64,000 nt of DNA from Ipomoea triloba (Eukaryota; Streptophyta; Magnoliopsida; Solanales; Convolvulaceae), in the NCBI RefSeq assembly GCF_003576645.1, contig NC_044925.1, positions 15,691,157-15,755,156 of the forward strand, written 5' to 3'. Position 1 is the first letter of the stretch, and the number at the start of each line of letters is the position of its first letter. Positions 48,409 through 61,460 of the stretch are shown here, piece after piece. The position numbers and the translations under genes were made by a program. The notes under the pieces are model-generated. The model was given only the letters and a program-made list of their open reading frames with translations, ran no database searches and was not told the origin of the DNA.

Positions 48409-48729
48409 TATGAAAAAAGAACTCGCCAAGTAAACGAGAGGAAGAAACTCGTCAAAACAACGAGAGGAAAAACACAAAAACTTCAAACAAAATTAAACCA
48501 ATAAAACAAAGCAAAAGGAAAAACAGTGCGAAAATAAGAGAGTAACGACCGGTAACGGTGGAGATGGAGGAGAAAACAGTGAATGGAGAAAAGACAATGA
48601 AGATGGGCGCTGCCTGAGGTGGAGATAATAGCAGGGGAAGACGATTGGACGCCGCCTCCGATCCTCTTACTTCACGGAGGCGGCGGCCGTAAAGAAAACA
48701 AAAGAGGAGAGAACTTCACTAGGGTTTGC

Positions 48730-49345
48730 TATGAGGAGGCTATCCTAATATACTTTTTATCTAATCAATTTCAATACTTAAATAATTCTATTTTTATTAA
48801 TAAGAAGTATATATTAAAAACCTTTTGTCATGGGTGCTAACATCAGTTAAAGCAATTGATATAGGTGGACTATGTCATAGTCCATTACTCCATTTATAGG
48901 ATTATTTGTTGTTAATTGTTTGAAATGTTGTTTATAGTTTTTGCAGTAGCATATTCATTAATTGCATGCATGCACTAAAAATATTTGTTGATGAATAGAA
49001 TTTGTAATTATAATACATTAATATATATTCACACTTTTGAGCGACAAAGGGTTGTGTGCGTCATGCTCCACACAATGTTTGGTGGACAATAACAGAAAGT
49101 ACATTTTTAATATACTAAAAGTATATTATTCGTGTACTGAATATACATTATACAACATAATGTATTTTTAGTACTCAAATAATGTATTTTTTTTAAATAT
49201 AATGTACAGTTTTAGTATACTTAAAGTACATTATTTATGTACTGAATGTACATTATTTTAAAGTATGGTCCACACAGTTATGTGCACCATGATCCACACG
49301 ATAATGATTGCTTTTGATCGAGAAAATTAAATAGATTGAATATTT
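48730..49345. repeat. AT-rich DNA with a decayed MITE copy
   Basis: 49053..49308 resembles the neighbouring MITEs (CTCCACACAATG at the left, ATGGTCCACACAG and GATCCACACGATAATG at the right, internal AAAGTACATTATT). The flanks match only partly (ACTTTTGAG / GCTTTTGAT), so borders are approximate. No gene. Confidence 0.5.
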
Positions 49346-49602
49346 GGCAAATTATTGTGTGGACCATGGTCCACATAGCTATGTGGACCATGAATATAAG
49401 GTACATTTTTATTATGTTGAAGGTACATTATTTTTGCACGGAAGATATATTATTGGATAATATATATATAAAATAATATACTTTTAGTACTTAAATAATG
49501 TACCCTAAAATAATATACTTTATGTACAAAAGTAATGTAGTTTTAGTTTATTAAAAATGTAATTTTTATTTATTGTCCAGACAGCCCATGCAATAATGAT
49601 AG
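49346..49602. mobile_element. Mutator-type MITE (257 bp)
   Basis: Perfect 9-bp target duplication TGAATATTT (49337..49345 and 49603..49611). Begins GGCAAATTATTGTGTGGAC; ends GTCCAGACAGCCCATGCAATAATGATAG. The interior is made of GGTACATTATTTTT-like short repeats. Confidence 0.75.
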
Positions 49603-49735
49603 TGAATATTTGTGATGGGCTATCCCTAGGCTAGTCAAAGAAGGGCCAATAGGTTGGCCCAAATTATATCCTGGATTAAGTTTCACATATGCGCAATTTG
49701 AACTTTAATTTAAATTACGTATATAATAACTACAT

Positions 49736-50729
49736 GAGTAAATTGCACTTTTGGTCCTCTGATTATACCACCTCTATTAATTTCAACACTTGACTTTTAA
49801 AAGTAACGAATTGATCCTTTAACTATACTTTTTTTAACGAATTTGGTCCTTTCGGCCAAATCAGAGGCCAATTAGGCCGGAAAATTGTAACCCCTTTCCG
49901 ATTACCATTTAGTGAGGGCATAATGGTCATTTGCTCTATTTTCTTCTTCTCTTTTCTTCTCCTGTGCGCCGGAATCCATGGAAGACCATGAACACACTTC
50001 TTTATCTTTATCTTCTCCCTCGCCATATTCGAATCTGCACAACAAACAAACCTAAGATTTACACAAAACAACAAATCTTAATTATTTCGCAACTCTCCGG
50101 TCAACTTCGGAACACGCGCCTTAAACCTTAACTACAGAAACACGAAACAACAACGTAGATCCGACCGGAGCTTAAATCGATCAGACAAATTTTTACACTA
50201 AATGCAGTAGTGTCTGTTGAAAGCTAGATGAAACCCTAGCCAGAAAAACAGAAAAAAAAAATTAAAAAAAAAAATTCACACACTCCACGCCTAGAACAGA
50301 TCGGAGTTTTCAATCAATCCGACCAATAGTTGTAACCAAACGTGCGAACCTGGGAGTGAATAGTTCGCTGTTTTCTTGTGTTTGGTTAACTGGCCTGTGG
50401 CCTTCTCGGGAGTGATGGGATGCCTTCACCTTCTGGGGATGGAAATGATAATTTGGTCATTATGTGTATGTCTTCCATGGATTCTGGCTAAACTTTTTGT
50501 AAACTTTTTGTAATTATAAAAATGAACAGATCGGATGCCTTCCATGGATTCTAAATGGTAATCGGAAAGGTGTTACAATTTTCCGGCCTAATTTGGCCTC
50601 TGATTTGGCCGGAATGACCAAATTCGTTAAAAAAAAGCATAGTTAAAAGATCAATTCGTTACTTTTAAAAGTCAAGTGTTGAAATTAATAGAGGTGCTAT
50701 AGTCAGAGGATCAAAAGTGCAATTTACTC
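49736..50729. mobile_element. Mutator-type foldback element (994 bp)
   Basis: Perfect 9-bp target duplication TAACTACAT (49727..49735 and 50730..50738). Terminal inverted repeats of about 190 bp begin GAGTAAATTGCACTTTTGG. The interior (49925..50540) differs in composition and has its own inverse pair around TCCATGGAAGA / TCTTCCATGGA. A short minus-strand frame (49823..50074) has no recognised domain. Possible captured host sequence. Confidence 0.85.
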
Positions 50730-50738
50730 TAACTACAT

Positions 50739-51084
50739 ATACATAATTTTCTTAATTGAAATTATTTAATATGTTAAATTTATGTACATTATTTGAATCA
50801 AGATTTACTATAATGCTTATAGTGAATTCTAATTCACGATATAATCATAGGTTAGAAGATAGTGAGTTGGGGCAAGGCTTGGGAGATTGTTTGAAGTGAG
50901 CTGAGGCCGGCATGAAAGGTTAGTGGACCGAGAAGACTTGCTTGGAGTAGGCTTGGGTGGAACTATAGTCATATTATATGTATAAAACTGTAGTCCTAAT
51001 TAAAAAGGAAAGATGACAAGTTTGAAAATATATTTTTAGTGTACAAAGACGAAATCAAAATGTACAAGGTATCAATGCTCTTTA

Positions 51085-51144
<60 letters not shown>

Positions 51145-51551
51145 GATCCCATTAGCATTGGTTCTTATATAATTTAGTTGATAATAGATATAATCGCCAC
51201 CAATTCATTCCAAAACAACCATATCATATATATTTGTTTTTCAGCAAATTACACATGATAAGTATCGCTCCACATTATTGTATGGAACAACCCAATTACA
51301 TAAACTTTCACATTTATTCTTCTCCAATCTCTAATCTAGCTAGTAAGGCTATTTGATGCATCTTTTTTTCTATTTGACAATCAATCATGCCTTTTTACAC
51401 TTGATGATGCTCCTAACCCCCTTTTGAAGAAAAGAAGCAAATGCTATGATGTTTGTAAAAAAAGACAGAAAAAAAGAGTATAGCAACACATATTCCAATA
51501 AATAAAGTTCTTGATCTTGATCATCCTAGCTAGTATCCTCAAGAATCTTTT
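50739..51551. other. Intergenic DNA downstream of the GH3 gene
   Basis: AT-rich, with a (TA)n run at about 51091..51140. The 3' untranslated region and poly(A) site of the minus-strand GH3 gene must lie near 51350..51551; AATAAA appears on the minus strand only weakly, so the site is not called. Confidence 0.5.
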
Positions 51552-54500
51552 TTATACCTTTATTTGTTCCAAATTGGATGTTTGCAGGGACACAGAATGC
51601 TTGAGATCATTGCCAATGTGAATGCTGTGTTCACCCATTGGGATTCTTCGAACCCCAAACTCATCAACAACGCTCAAGTGTTTACACGCATTAACATTGA
51701 GCCTTACTCTCTTCTTAGCTCCAGCCATAACATGAACTTTCTCAAAGGCCACCAATTGCCTCTCAGGGTGTGCCGTGTTCTTGGCGAGGCGGGGCGGGGC
51801 AGAGAAGAGCATGACGGTGTGAGTTCCGTCCATTTCGCCCGTGTTCTTCACGTCAACGTGGAGCTCTAAGTTGAGAGAGTCACAGTTGGTATGTGCAACC
51901 TTAACTTCATCATTCAACTTTGTGGTCATGTTTGCACTTGTTGCAAGGAGGGGCACTGAAAGAGTAGTTGGGGCTTGGGCTAAGCTTTGCTTGAAGTTGG
52001 TGTAGCTCATTCCAGCCCCAAATGGGAACACCACTGGCCCCTTGTAGAACCTGTAGGTCCTCCCAGGGTACCCTCCTCCAGCTCTCATTTCCATGTTAGT
52101 CATAGCCACCTTTTGCACATAGTTTTCTGGGTACCATGTCATTGGTAGCCTCCCACCTGGACAAAAGGCATGAATCATGTTAGGATCAAACGCTTAACAC
52201 TATATCAAAAGTTATAGTTCATAGCAAATGTGTAACTTTATTTCTTTATATACCACTATATTTTCACATTTTTAAGAGGTAGGGTGTTATATTTTCACAT
52301 TTTTAAGAAGTAGGGTCTTGGACTTGTCTCTTTACCGGCCTAAACCTAACAATCACCTAGCCATCAATTACTGGATTTGACCCTTCACCTAACAATTCAC
52401 ATGACATACATGAGAGCAACCACAACTAGAGTAAATTAAAGGAAAAATTGCACTTTTTGGTCTGTAGTATTCATCCTTACTTGTTAGCCTGTTTAGTTTT
52501 CGTCCCTAAAAATAAAGTTGTAAATCTTGTCCTTTTTCTGATCGACTGTTCTCACACTTCTCATCCCTAAGCTATAACTAATATTGTAAATTTCGTTCCT
52601 AATGTTTTGTTGAAAAATGACGAAATTTGTAACATTATAGTTTTTCGTTTTTTTTTTTTTTTTGAAACAATGTAACATTATAGTTTAGAGACAAGAACTG
52701 ATTAAGAAATAACGACAAATCCTACCATCCCTTATAATTTAGGGTGGAAAAATGTAATTTTCCTAAAGTAAAAGAAAGATAGGCAGACCAACCTGGATTG
52801 ACAGTTCCAAACAAAATATCAGCAATGGCAGCACCCCCAGCTTGGCCAGGATAGCCAGCCCACAAAATGGCAGAAATTTTAGGATCGTCTCTGGCAAATG
52901 TGACATCCACAGGGCCACCAGACATAAGAACTAATATAGTAGGACCTCTGGAAGCCCTGGCAACTCTTGCCACGAGCTCTTGCTGCAATCCTGGTAAGAG
53001 GAGGCTTACACGGTCCTTAGCTTCTCTTTCGATTGATTGGTCTAACCCCATGACTAGGACAGTGGCGTCTGAGTGGCGGGCGGCAATCTCCGCAAAGCCA
53101 AAGTTTTGGTTGGTTGTGCAGGCAACCCCGGAGCAGCCCGGCTGATGAACTGTCTTAGCATATCTTCCAATTCCATGCAACGGTGTTGTATAACCACATG
53201 CAACACCTATACACAAATTTTTGCAAATTTTGAAGTAAGAGGACATTTGATAGCCAGAAAAGTTCAAACTGTCCTGGAATTTTAAAATGTGATAAAATTA
53301 TTCTCACTTTTAGTACGATCTTTGATTTGGGGTCGATGACAATCACATGATATAAGGAAAGTAAATCATCCCACCTACCAGAGGTAGGATTCTATTTTCC
53401 TGCATACTGGATTCTGATCTACTAAATTTATTCAATTATGTATTTATCTTTTTTAGCATCAGACTAAAAGTCACTTATAAATATAAACAATTTGACTCTT
53501 CCACCATTACATATTGTTTATCACATCCCGTTACACAGTTAAAGTTTTTCATAATCTAATTTACAATATATGATTCATTACGTTACGATGTAGTATTATA
53601 GTTGTGTGTGTGTATTTGTCATTAATTTTCTATGTAAAGTTATTCTAATCAAACATATTCTTTGGAAACATTTTCTCATAAATTTAGTTGATGGGAAAGT
53701 ATCAAACTGTCTCTAAGAGTGTTTTAATCATTTTTTTGAATAACTAGGAAAATTCGCAGCCATTATTCAAGGATGTGACTGCATTAAGACATTACCCGGG
53801 CAAAAGATAACAATGAAGTAAATCAACTTACGTGGTCTATAACTGATCGACTCAAACAAATTTTTTAGTCATTTTAAAATTAAATTTGGTTGCATTAAGT
53901 GCTTGAGAGCATATTTGTAACGTACCAGCATAATTGCCAATCATGGTGACTGTGACATCCGAATTGGGCCCAATTACTGCAACAGTGCGGTGACGCTGGG
54001 GCGACAACGGCAATGAACGTCCAGTATTTTTAAGAAGAACAATGCCTTCCCGGGCTGCTTGGAGAGCAAGTTGTTGATGGGCCGGGCTACACACATCCTT
54101 TGGGCCGAGATAACCATAAGGCTGTTGCGCTCCATCAAAGAGGCCCAATCTCATTTGGACCGTCAACGTATTAGATAGTGCATTGTTAACATCACCTTCG
54201 CTAAGCTTTCCTGTACGTACAGCCTTCTCTGTATAGATTGCTAAGTAAGGCCCACAGTCCAAATCCAACCCTGTAAAATTTACAAAAGAATATTTAAATA
54301 TTTTTTTTTCTGATTTTTCCTTTATATAGTTTGAACTTTTAGTTATTTGCCATTAGATACTTTGTAAGTGCCATTAACCTTGTACTCAAATGGCATGTAG
54401 TGGCTCTCCTATATGGGAGGTCACGAGATTGAGGCGATATTAATTTGCGATATTAACATTGAGAAAGTATGAATTAAAAAAAAAATACTTGGTAAGTTTT

Positions 54501-57500
54501 AATTTAGTATTTATACATTTAGAAATTAGATTAAAAGTAATATTAAATACAAAATTTTTAATTTTAAAATTACAATAAATATTTTTACAAATTATTTAAC
54601 TTTATTTACAGGAAAGTGCGCAGTTATTTCTAAAAATTATTTAATTAACAATAGTAAATAAGATACTCAAAATGGGGCAAAAGAAATAATATAAACCTGC
54701 TTTGATAGTGGCGGCGACAGTATCCTCTGGTGTCTCAGTAAAATGTTGTTGCTCAAACATTACGCCAACTGAATCGCAATCAGAGACTATGTATCTTCAT
54801 GGTTACAAAAATGTTAGTACAATAATGATGATAATAATAATAATGGAATTTTATCTTATTCATATACCTTAACATTTAAAAAAAAACAATATTTCAATAA
54901 AGTCTTATATATCACACTAAACAAAATTTTGATTTATTTATTGTTTTTCATGAATGTAATGTAACATACCCGTTAAGATGCCACTGACCACGAATAACCC
55001 CACGTAAGAGATTAGGATCAGCACAAGTAGGTTTTCCATTAACTTGGTTGTAGGAGCACATCACACTTGCCACCTTCCCTTCTTCTACACAAGCTTTGAA
55101 GGGCACATTGTAGGTGTCTTCTAGGTCTTGGGCACTTACCTACACATCAAATTAAATTAATTAAATAAATTTCTTACAAATTATCCTACTTTAAGAATTT
55201 TTTTAAATAACAGTAAAATTTCAAAAAAAAAAAAAAACTGATGATAATATTATAAAAATTAAATAACTGTGATTGTAATTCATTCACTTGACTTTTTACC
55301 ATTCCAACTACTTTTCAAGCACAATTTAAATAACTCAACTACGTCGGTATAAAAGATTGGGCTCAACTTAAATAAAATGAAGGAAAATTTTCACTTTTCT
55401 TGTCTAAGTTGTAGGGTAATTGTAAGATTCGTCATTATTTGTTGGTCACTTGGTCGTCCTCACTTTTTGTTCCTGAGCTATAACTTATTCTACCAAAACA
55501 TTAAATTAAAGACGAAATTTGTAACGACAGTTATAGCTTAGGGATGAGAAGTGAGAACGACCAACAAGTAGGGACGAATCCTACAATTACCGTATAACTT
55601 TGGATCGAAAAGTGTAATTTTCCCTAAAATGAATAAAGCAAGCTAAGACACTAAGACATCCACACTTGTAAGCGGCATAGCGCTTGCAACAAAAAGAAAG
55701 GGACTAAAACCCTAACCAAGATGGCAAGACATCCACACTTGTAACCACAAAATCGGTCACGAGTTTGAATCCATGCCCCATTGGTTTAAGTCGGTCAGCT
55801 ATAAGTAACCTAAGTTGGTTACTTTTGCCGACTAACAATGTGAGATTTACATATACCTGAAAGAGTTGTTAGGGTTTCCCTCGTCATCCAAAAAATAATA
55901 ATAATAATAAAGCGAAAAAGAAGAAAATAATTGATGAAGAATGTATATATGTAATATGTATATACATACCCTAGCATTGAAGTGGTAACGATCAATGCCC
56001 TTCCAATCATCAAGGTCATAAGCGGTATAGTGCTTGCAACAAGCAGCAAGTTTCAAGTGGTTATTGGGATTGTCTCCACCTTGTAAACCTTTTACATAGC
56101 TGACTGCATATTGGGCCACCACGTGAGGGTCCTCCCCCGGTGTCTCCTGGCTTCTCCCCCACCGTGGGTCTCTCAATACGTTCACGTTTGGGCTCCAAAA
56201 TGTTAGCCCTGCTGCCCCTCCATTGTACATTGCTCTTGCTTCATCCGACACCACCTAAATTTACCATTTCAATATCACCCTTACTTCATATTTCTACAAA
56301 ATGTATTTTGTAAACTTATACATATATAAATACTCCCTCCGTCCCGAATTGGATGTCTCATTTGTTTTTTGCACGCTTTTTAAGAAATTAAACTAAATGT
56401 GATGTGCTTTCCAATTATGCCCCCAACTTTTTCACTTTTGGAAATAAAAGCAATAAATAAAGTAAAAGTTATAAGGGTAAATTGGGAAAAGTAGAATGAT
56501 GGTGATGTTCAATTTTGGAAAGAGGACAACATTTTGGGACAAACTAAAAAGGAAATTAAGACAGGTAAAATGGGACATAGGGAATAACTTATAAATCATC
56601 AGTGTTAACTTTTACAAGGACGCAGCAAATTGGATTTTTAATAGGGAGAAAGGAGAGAGAAATAACAAAAAATAAAAATAAAATAATAAAAGAAAATAAG
56701 TCTGTCAATTTTTTTTAAATGTGTGACTTAAGCGCCCAGCTAAGTGCATGCACCTGCTGGGCGTGCCAGGTGCGTGTCATGCACACCTAAGGCGAAGCAA
56801 ACAATTTTTTTGAGGGACAGTGGATCCCACAAAAAATCATCACTTGCAGTAATTTTTCACCTCTCCTCCCCATATGCACAAAACAAAAAAGCAATAAATA
56901 CTCCCAAAAAAAAATCATAGATGTGGATGCTCTAAAATCACAACTAATATGACACATAATAAAATAGTTGATTTAGTCTTTGTGAGACTAAACATGTCAT
57001 TTTAATAATTATTAATAAACTAAATTTGTTATCGTAAATAATTAAGGATTACATTTACAAAATAATGGTGTAACTAAAAGACTAAAGCGCATGAGATTTT
57101 TCCTACAAATAATTCATAATTTTGGCAAACAACTTGAAAGTTTGCACATGTTCAAGATTACTTTAACATCAAATTGAACATAAGCCATAATGAATGTTTT
57201 TATTGCACTTGGAAAGATATAACATTATATGAGCCAAGATAAAATTGACAACTGTCAAGCAGACCTTTCAGCTGGCCCATCATTATGTGTATGGCCCAAA
57301 CTAGCTGGCTTATCCATGATTCACATGTTAATCAGCAAATTATACCATGTATCAAGGCCCACTAGTATCTAAACCTTAATTCAAAAAAACATTCAAACTA
57401 TACAATTAAATATTATATACTTTCAATTAATAAATTATAGACTTACAAATAACTTGAATGTATAAAATATGTTAATTGAATGTACATAATATTTTAATTA

Positions 57501-57937
57501 TTGTAATCATAATAGGCACATAATATGTAAACTGTAACTACATAATATATTAACTACAAATACATAATATGTTTATAATAATAAGTATATTAAAAGTATA
57601 TAATATATTATTTGTAGATGTTGTTTTGGATCAAAATTTATAATGCAAGGTGGATCTAATTTATGATATAATAATTAATATTAATTCTATTTCAAAAAAA
57701 AATATTAATCCTAGCCAAAATAATTTAGGAGCTCATAGGTATTTTAGTAGGCCCGACTATGTTACTGACCAATCAGAGACAAGAAAAAAGTTGCTGATAA
57801 GATGTTTAGTTGGAAGAATACAAAGGCCGTTTTGTCCTTTATCCCATACTTTATAACCTATGAGAAGCCCCACCACCGCCCATTAGCTTTATCTTTTTTT
57901 TTTTTTTTTTTTTTAAAAGCTGTTGATACATTATCAT

Positions 57938-57992
<55 letters not shown>

Positions 57993-59305
57993 TCACTTTT
58001 TTATAAGATAGTGTGTAAAATACAATATTTTATAAATAAAAAATGATGAATTTTATGAAAATTTATAAATATATACTTTTATTACTTCTTAGTTTAGAAA
58101 TATACTATTTTTATGTGTAATTATTTTTTATTTTAAATTTTCTCTTCGCCTTTAACTATTTATTTGTATCTCTAAATCTTTAAAAAAAAATTAGATCACA
58201 CTGTATAAGATATTATAGATTTTTTTTATTAATTTCACATTCGTTTATTGCGAATATGAATTTATCACCATTATAATATCAATTCTTAAAAAGAAATTAG
58301 GAATTAAAGAATGAAATCAAAGATCCTTAAATTGCGTGATTTCCAAATATTGGATAAGTATTTATGGAGCAAGGAGATCAACAAAATGAATAAAATAAAT
58401 AAACTAAAGAAAATATAAACAGCGTTGAATTATTTGATGAAATAGTCTAGCTGTAAGGTATATCTTGCACGTTTTGGTAAACCATATTGACATTGTATTG
58501 CTTTAATAATCCATAATTTTTTTTTTTTTTAGTACTACTAAGTAACTGACTCATATAGAAGAGCTAATATCGCCCCCATTAGGGCTTGAACCTCTGACCT
58601 CCCATATAGAAGAGTCACTTCGTACCCCACCACAAGGTTATTAAATATACATAAATTAAATTTCTAACAATAGATTTAGATGTTAATTAAATAATCACGA
58701 AAAAAGTACTATATTTCAAGAATTCTTTACTATGTAGTCAAACTTATATTAATTAAGATTTCTTATTTGACTAATGTGCGTGATTCCTATATACATGTGT
58801 ATAATGTTGTAATTCTATATTGTATGATGGTGTTCACTTACAGATAATGAAATGAAGCTAGTCTCTTTAATAGTATACTAATTTTAAAAAATTAGCTGAT
58901 ATATAATTTGTAATTTTTCTATAATATAAAAATAGATTATAAATCTCGTAGTTTAAATTTAAAAAAAAAACTTTAAAACCATTAAAATAAGGTGTAAATT
59001 AAAAATATTTCTGCATAGACTATGATGAGATGAGGTATGGTTTTGTACTGTGGTCCATGAGAGTGGCAACAACACCTCATGTGGAAGGGGCATTAAATAA
59101 AGTAACATGGCCAACTTGTATAAGCTAAGATCCTAATTTTTGTCGCCAGTTGTTTTTGTCCAATTTTTTGGATATATATAAATCTTATTAAATGCTTAAA
59201 TTTTTCTCTCTAAATGGGAGGTACTTGTTTGGTTTCATCTAACTGTTGGAATAACCCCTCACCCATTCTCTCTCCTACTCCTCCACACTTTATTCTTTTT
59301 GTATT

Positions 59306-59348
<43 letters not shown>

Positions 59349-59709
59349 TGCTCAAATATTTTATTTGGCTAACTCTTTATTGTAACATGAAATAATTAAG
59401 TAAATAATTTTCATAAATATTCTGCAAGTGTAGTAATAATATGAGTTCACCAACTACATAGACTTGTAGGCTAGTGGAAATTAAACAGATGCTTTGGGGT
59501 CTATATATGGATATATTGTGTGACCACACGGGCACAATTAGATATGGGCAAAAAGCAAGACTTTCTTGCATCTATTGTATTTTAAAAGTATTTTTCAAAT
59601 GCAACAATTTTATTTGTCCCCCCTACACTCATCAACTACTCCAAGATATACCCAATACATAATAATAATTATAATAATAATAACAATAATAATAATAATA
59701 ATAATAATA

Positions 59710-59754
<45 letters not shown>

Positions 59755-61382
59755 GTTATTATTGTTATTATTATTATTATTTTGAAATAAACCGTTTTCT
59801 AATGCATTTACATTTTCTTAACTTATGATGTCCAAGGGTTCACTTTCGAGCCAAAGTTTAAATGTATGAAGATTTTCTTTTTCGGTGCGTCTTATCGAGA
59901 ACGAAATAATGGTATTAAAATTCTAATAATTAACGATTTGAAATGTATGGAGATTTTTTTTTCGATGCGTCTTATCGTGAACGAAATAATGGTATTAAAA
60001 TTTTAATAATTAGCGATTTGAAAAGAAATAAATGTCATAACTCTTTATTAAGCGATACCCTAAACTGCATATAAAGTGGAGTCCAAATGATTACTATTGA
60101 GCATGAGAATATATATAATGAGAAACATACATATCGCATGCACATGCAAGCCAATTCACTTTACTATATTATTCAATATTTCGAGTTTTCAACAAGTTGC
60201 TAGTATGGGTTGTTTTTGGACACATTCTCTCATCTACTCAATCACATGCCAAACCCCATTCTGCAAAAAGAAAAAAGTCTGCCCCCCATAACACCAAACA
60301 CTGCTAAATTATTAATTGGCAGCGTAAGATCAATTGTTATACTATCGATCAGGATTCATATTACATTATAAATCCTAATACAAAAGTTATATACCTTTAG
60401 TTAATATATTTTGAACCTATAGGCTACAATTAACTGTTTTCGTACATGTAAATAAATAACTTGATAATTACTGACACATAATATGATAGCTACAGATACA
60501 AAAACCGTCAATTGTAGATACTAAATGTGCGAAGGTTATTTTTGGACCAGAGTCTACAATGCAAAATAGACCCTGGTCCATATATGGTATAATTTGCCCG
60601 TGAGATGAGCAACAAATTAAAGTCTAGCTAGCTTGTTGAATAATAAACTCATTATTAATTCAAAAATGTGACATCTTTATTTTAAAAACACAAGATTTTG
60701 ACAGGTTGATCATGTTGCATGTGCATCTAGAACAAATGTTGATAACTAATCTCTCCCGGGTCTATTAGTCTATATCATGCATTATGCATGTACCCATTGT
60801 ATTGTTGCTTTCTTATTTCTTGTTTTTCAATATTGGATGCCATTTAATCCCATCACTTTCAATTACACTCACGTAAGACTTTTAATTAATTTATTAATTA
60901 GAATGAGGAAAAGATAAAAAAATAAATTAAGGATAATAAAGTGAGAAACTTACCCGTCCAATTGCTTCCCACAAGGAGGAGTTGAAAGCGGCGGCAGAGG
61001 TGATGACTTGAGGGAAGCTGGTGGCGCCGGGGAAGGCGCCGCCGAACCGGGTGCCGGGGCCCACGTTCGAGACGCCGTGCAACGCCTCGTTCCACCACTC
61101 GTAGCGCCGGATGCCTAGCCGCTCCACCGGGGCTGCATTGTTCACCAGGTGCGTGATCTTCTCTTGCAACGTCAGCCGTCCGATCAAGTCTCGGACCCGG
61201 ACTTGTATGGGCAAATTCGTCCTACAGAACGGTAGAGACCTCGTAACGCCGTTGCTGGGATCGCATGCCAGTCCCGGACCGGACATTGACGTTTGCAATT
61301 CAAAGCATGCGTAGAAGAAGGAGAAAAAGATGAGAATAAAAGAGAGTTTTCTGGTAATAATAATAATATTAGTATGTTCCAT
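51552..61382 (-). CDS. BXL: GH3 beta-D-xylosidase / alpha-L-arabinofuranosidase, BXL-type, seven exons
   Basis: Coding exons on the minus strand: 61382..60954, 56254..55970, 55139..54970, 54794..54697, 54270..53926, 53206..52793 and 52156..51552. All splice at GT-AG, phases agree, and the sum is 2346 nt (781 residues), normal for plant BXL proteins. Residues 1..~30 are a hydrophobic signal peptide ([18 protein letters not shown]), so the product is probably secreted to the cell wall. Family motifs: [86 protein letters not shown] (Asp300, predicted nucleophile) and [11 protein letters not shown]. The GH3 C-domain carries [13 protein letters not shown] and [17 protein letters not shown]; a fibronectin-III-like domain ends the protein. 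It trims xylose and arabinose from xylan or pectic side chains. Intact; closest BXL paralogue not determined. Confidence 0.95.
52441..52763. mobile_element. Mutator-type MITE in GH3 intron 6
   Basis: Ends GGAAAAATTGCACTTTTTGG and AATGTAATTTTCC. Flanks TAAATTAAA (52432..52440) and TAAAGTAAA (52764..52772), a 9-bp duplication with one mismatch. It stops about 30 bp from the exon-6 donor. Confidence 0.8.
54355..54480 (+). repeat. SINE-like repeat in GH3 intron 4
   Basis: ACCTTGTACTCAAATGGCATGTAGTGGCTCTCCTATATGG-type sequence (only the core is quoted in two parts: ATGGCATGTAGTGGCTC and CCTATATGGGAGGTCACGAG) followed by A-rich DNA. It resembles the minus-strand copy at 58530..58645, which carries a B-box-like GGTTCAAGCCC. 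Confidence 0.45.
55382..55624. mobile_element. Mutator-type MITE in GH3 intron 2
   Basis: Perfect 9-bp target duplication TAAAATGAA (55373..55381 and 55625..55633). Ends GGAAAATTTTCACTTTTC and GAAAAGTGTAATTTTCCC, arms of about 110 bp. 243 bp, non-coding, same superfamily as 3751..26751. Confidence 0.9.
55735..55895 (+). repeat. SINE-like repeat in GH3 intron 2
   Basis: Contains GGTCACGAGTTTGAATCC (B-box-like) and the 3' part GTTGTTAGGGTTTCCCTCGT followed by CATCC and A-rich DNA. A related 3' part lies at 62065..62100. Confidence 0.45.
56333..56584. mobile_element. Stowaway-type MITE in GH3 intron 1
   Basis: Left end CTCCCTCCGTCCCGAATTGG after TA; right end TAAAATGGGACATAGGGAA before TA. Similar in both ends and interior style to 41022..41279. 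Confidence 0.8.
58530..58645 (-). repeat. SINE-like repeat in GH3 intron 1
   Basis: Minus strand: ACCTTGTGGTGGGGTACG (A-box region) and GTCAGAGGTTCAAGCCCTAA (B-box GGTTCAAGCCC) at the spacing of a tRNA-derived promoter. Confidence 0.5.
59661..59782. repeat. (AAT)n(ATT)n microsatellite
   Basis: Trinucleotide run that switches from AAT to ATT in the middle (about 59709), so the whole block is a large palindrome. Confidence 0.9.
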
Positions 61383-61460
61383 AGTAACAACACCAATAAT
61401 AATATGTTACACTTGTTGTGGAAAGTGTTGTGTATTGTGAGGGAAGGAATGAAAGGGTAG

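Larger units (their letters stand above)
56590..60953. other. Large part of GH3 intron 1, with repeats
   Basis: Non-coding. Holds an (AAT)n run (57938..57992), a decayed MITE-like piece (57334..57670, GCAAATTATACCATG at the left) and a SINE-like copy on the minus strand (58530..58645). Further right are an (AAT)n(ATT)n palindromic run (59661..59782), an ~80-bp tandem duplication (59863..60020, around TGCGTCTTATCG) and another MITE-like piece (60331..60598, ending TATGGTATAATTTGCC). No independent gene seen. Confidence 0.7.
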
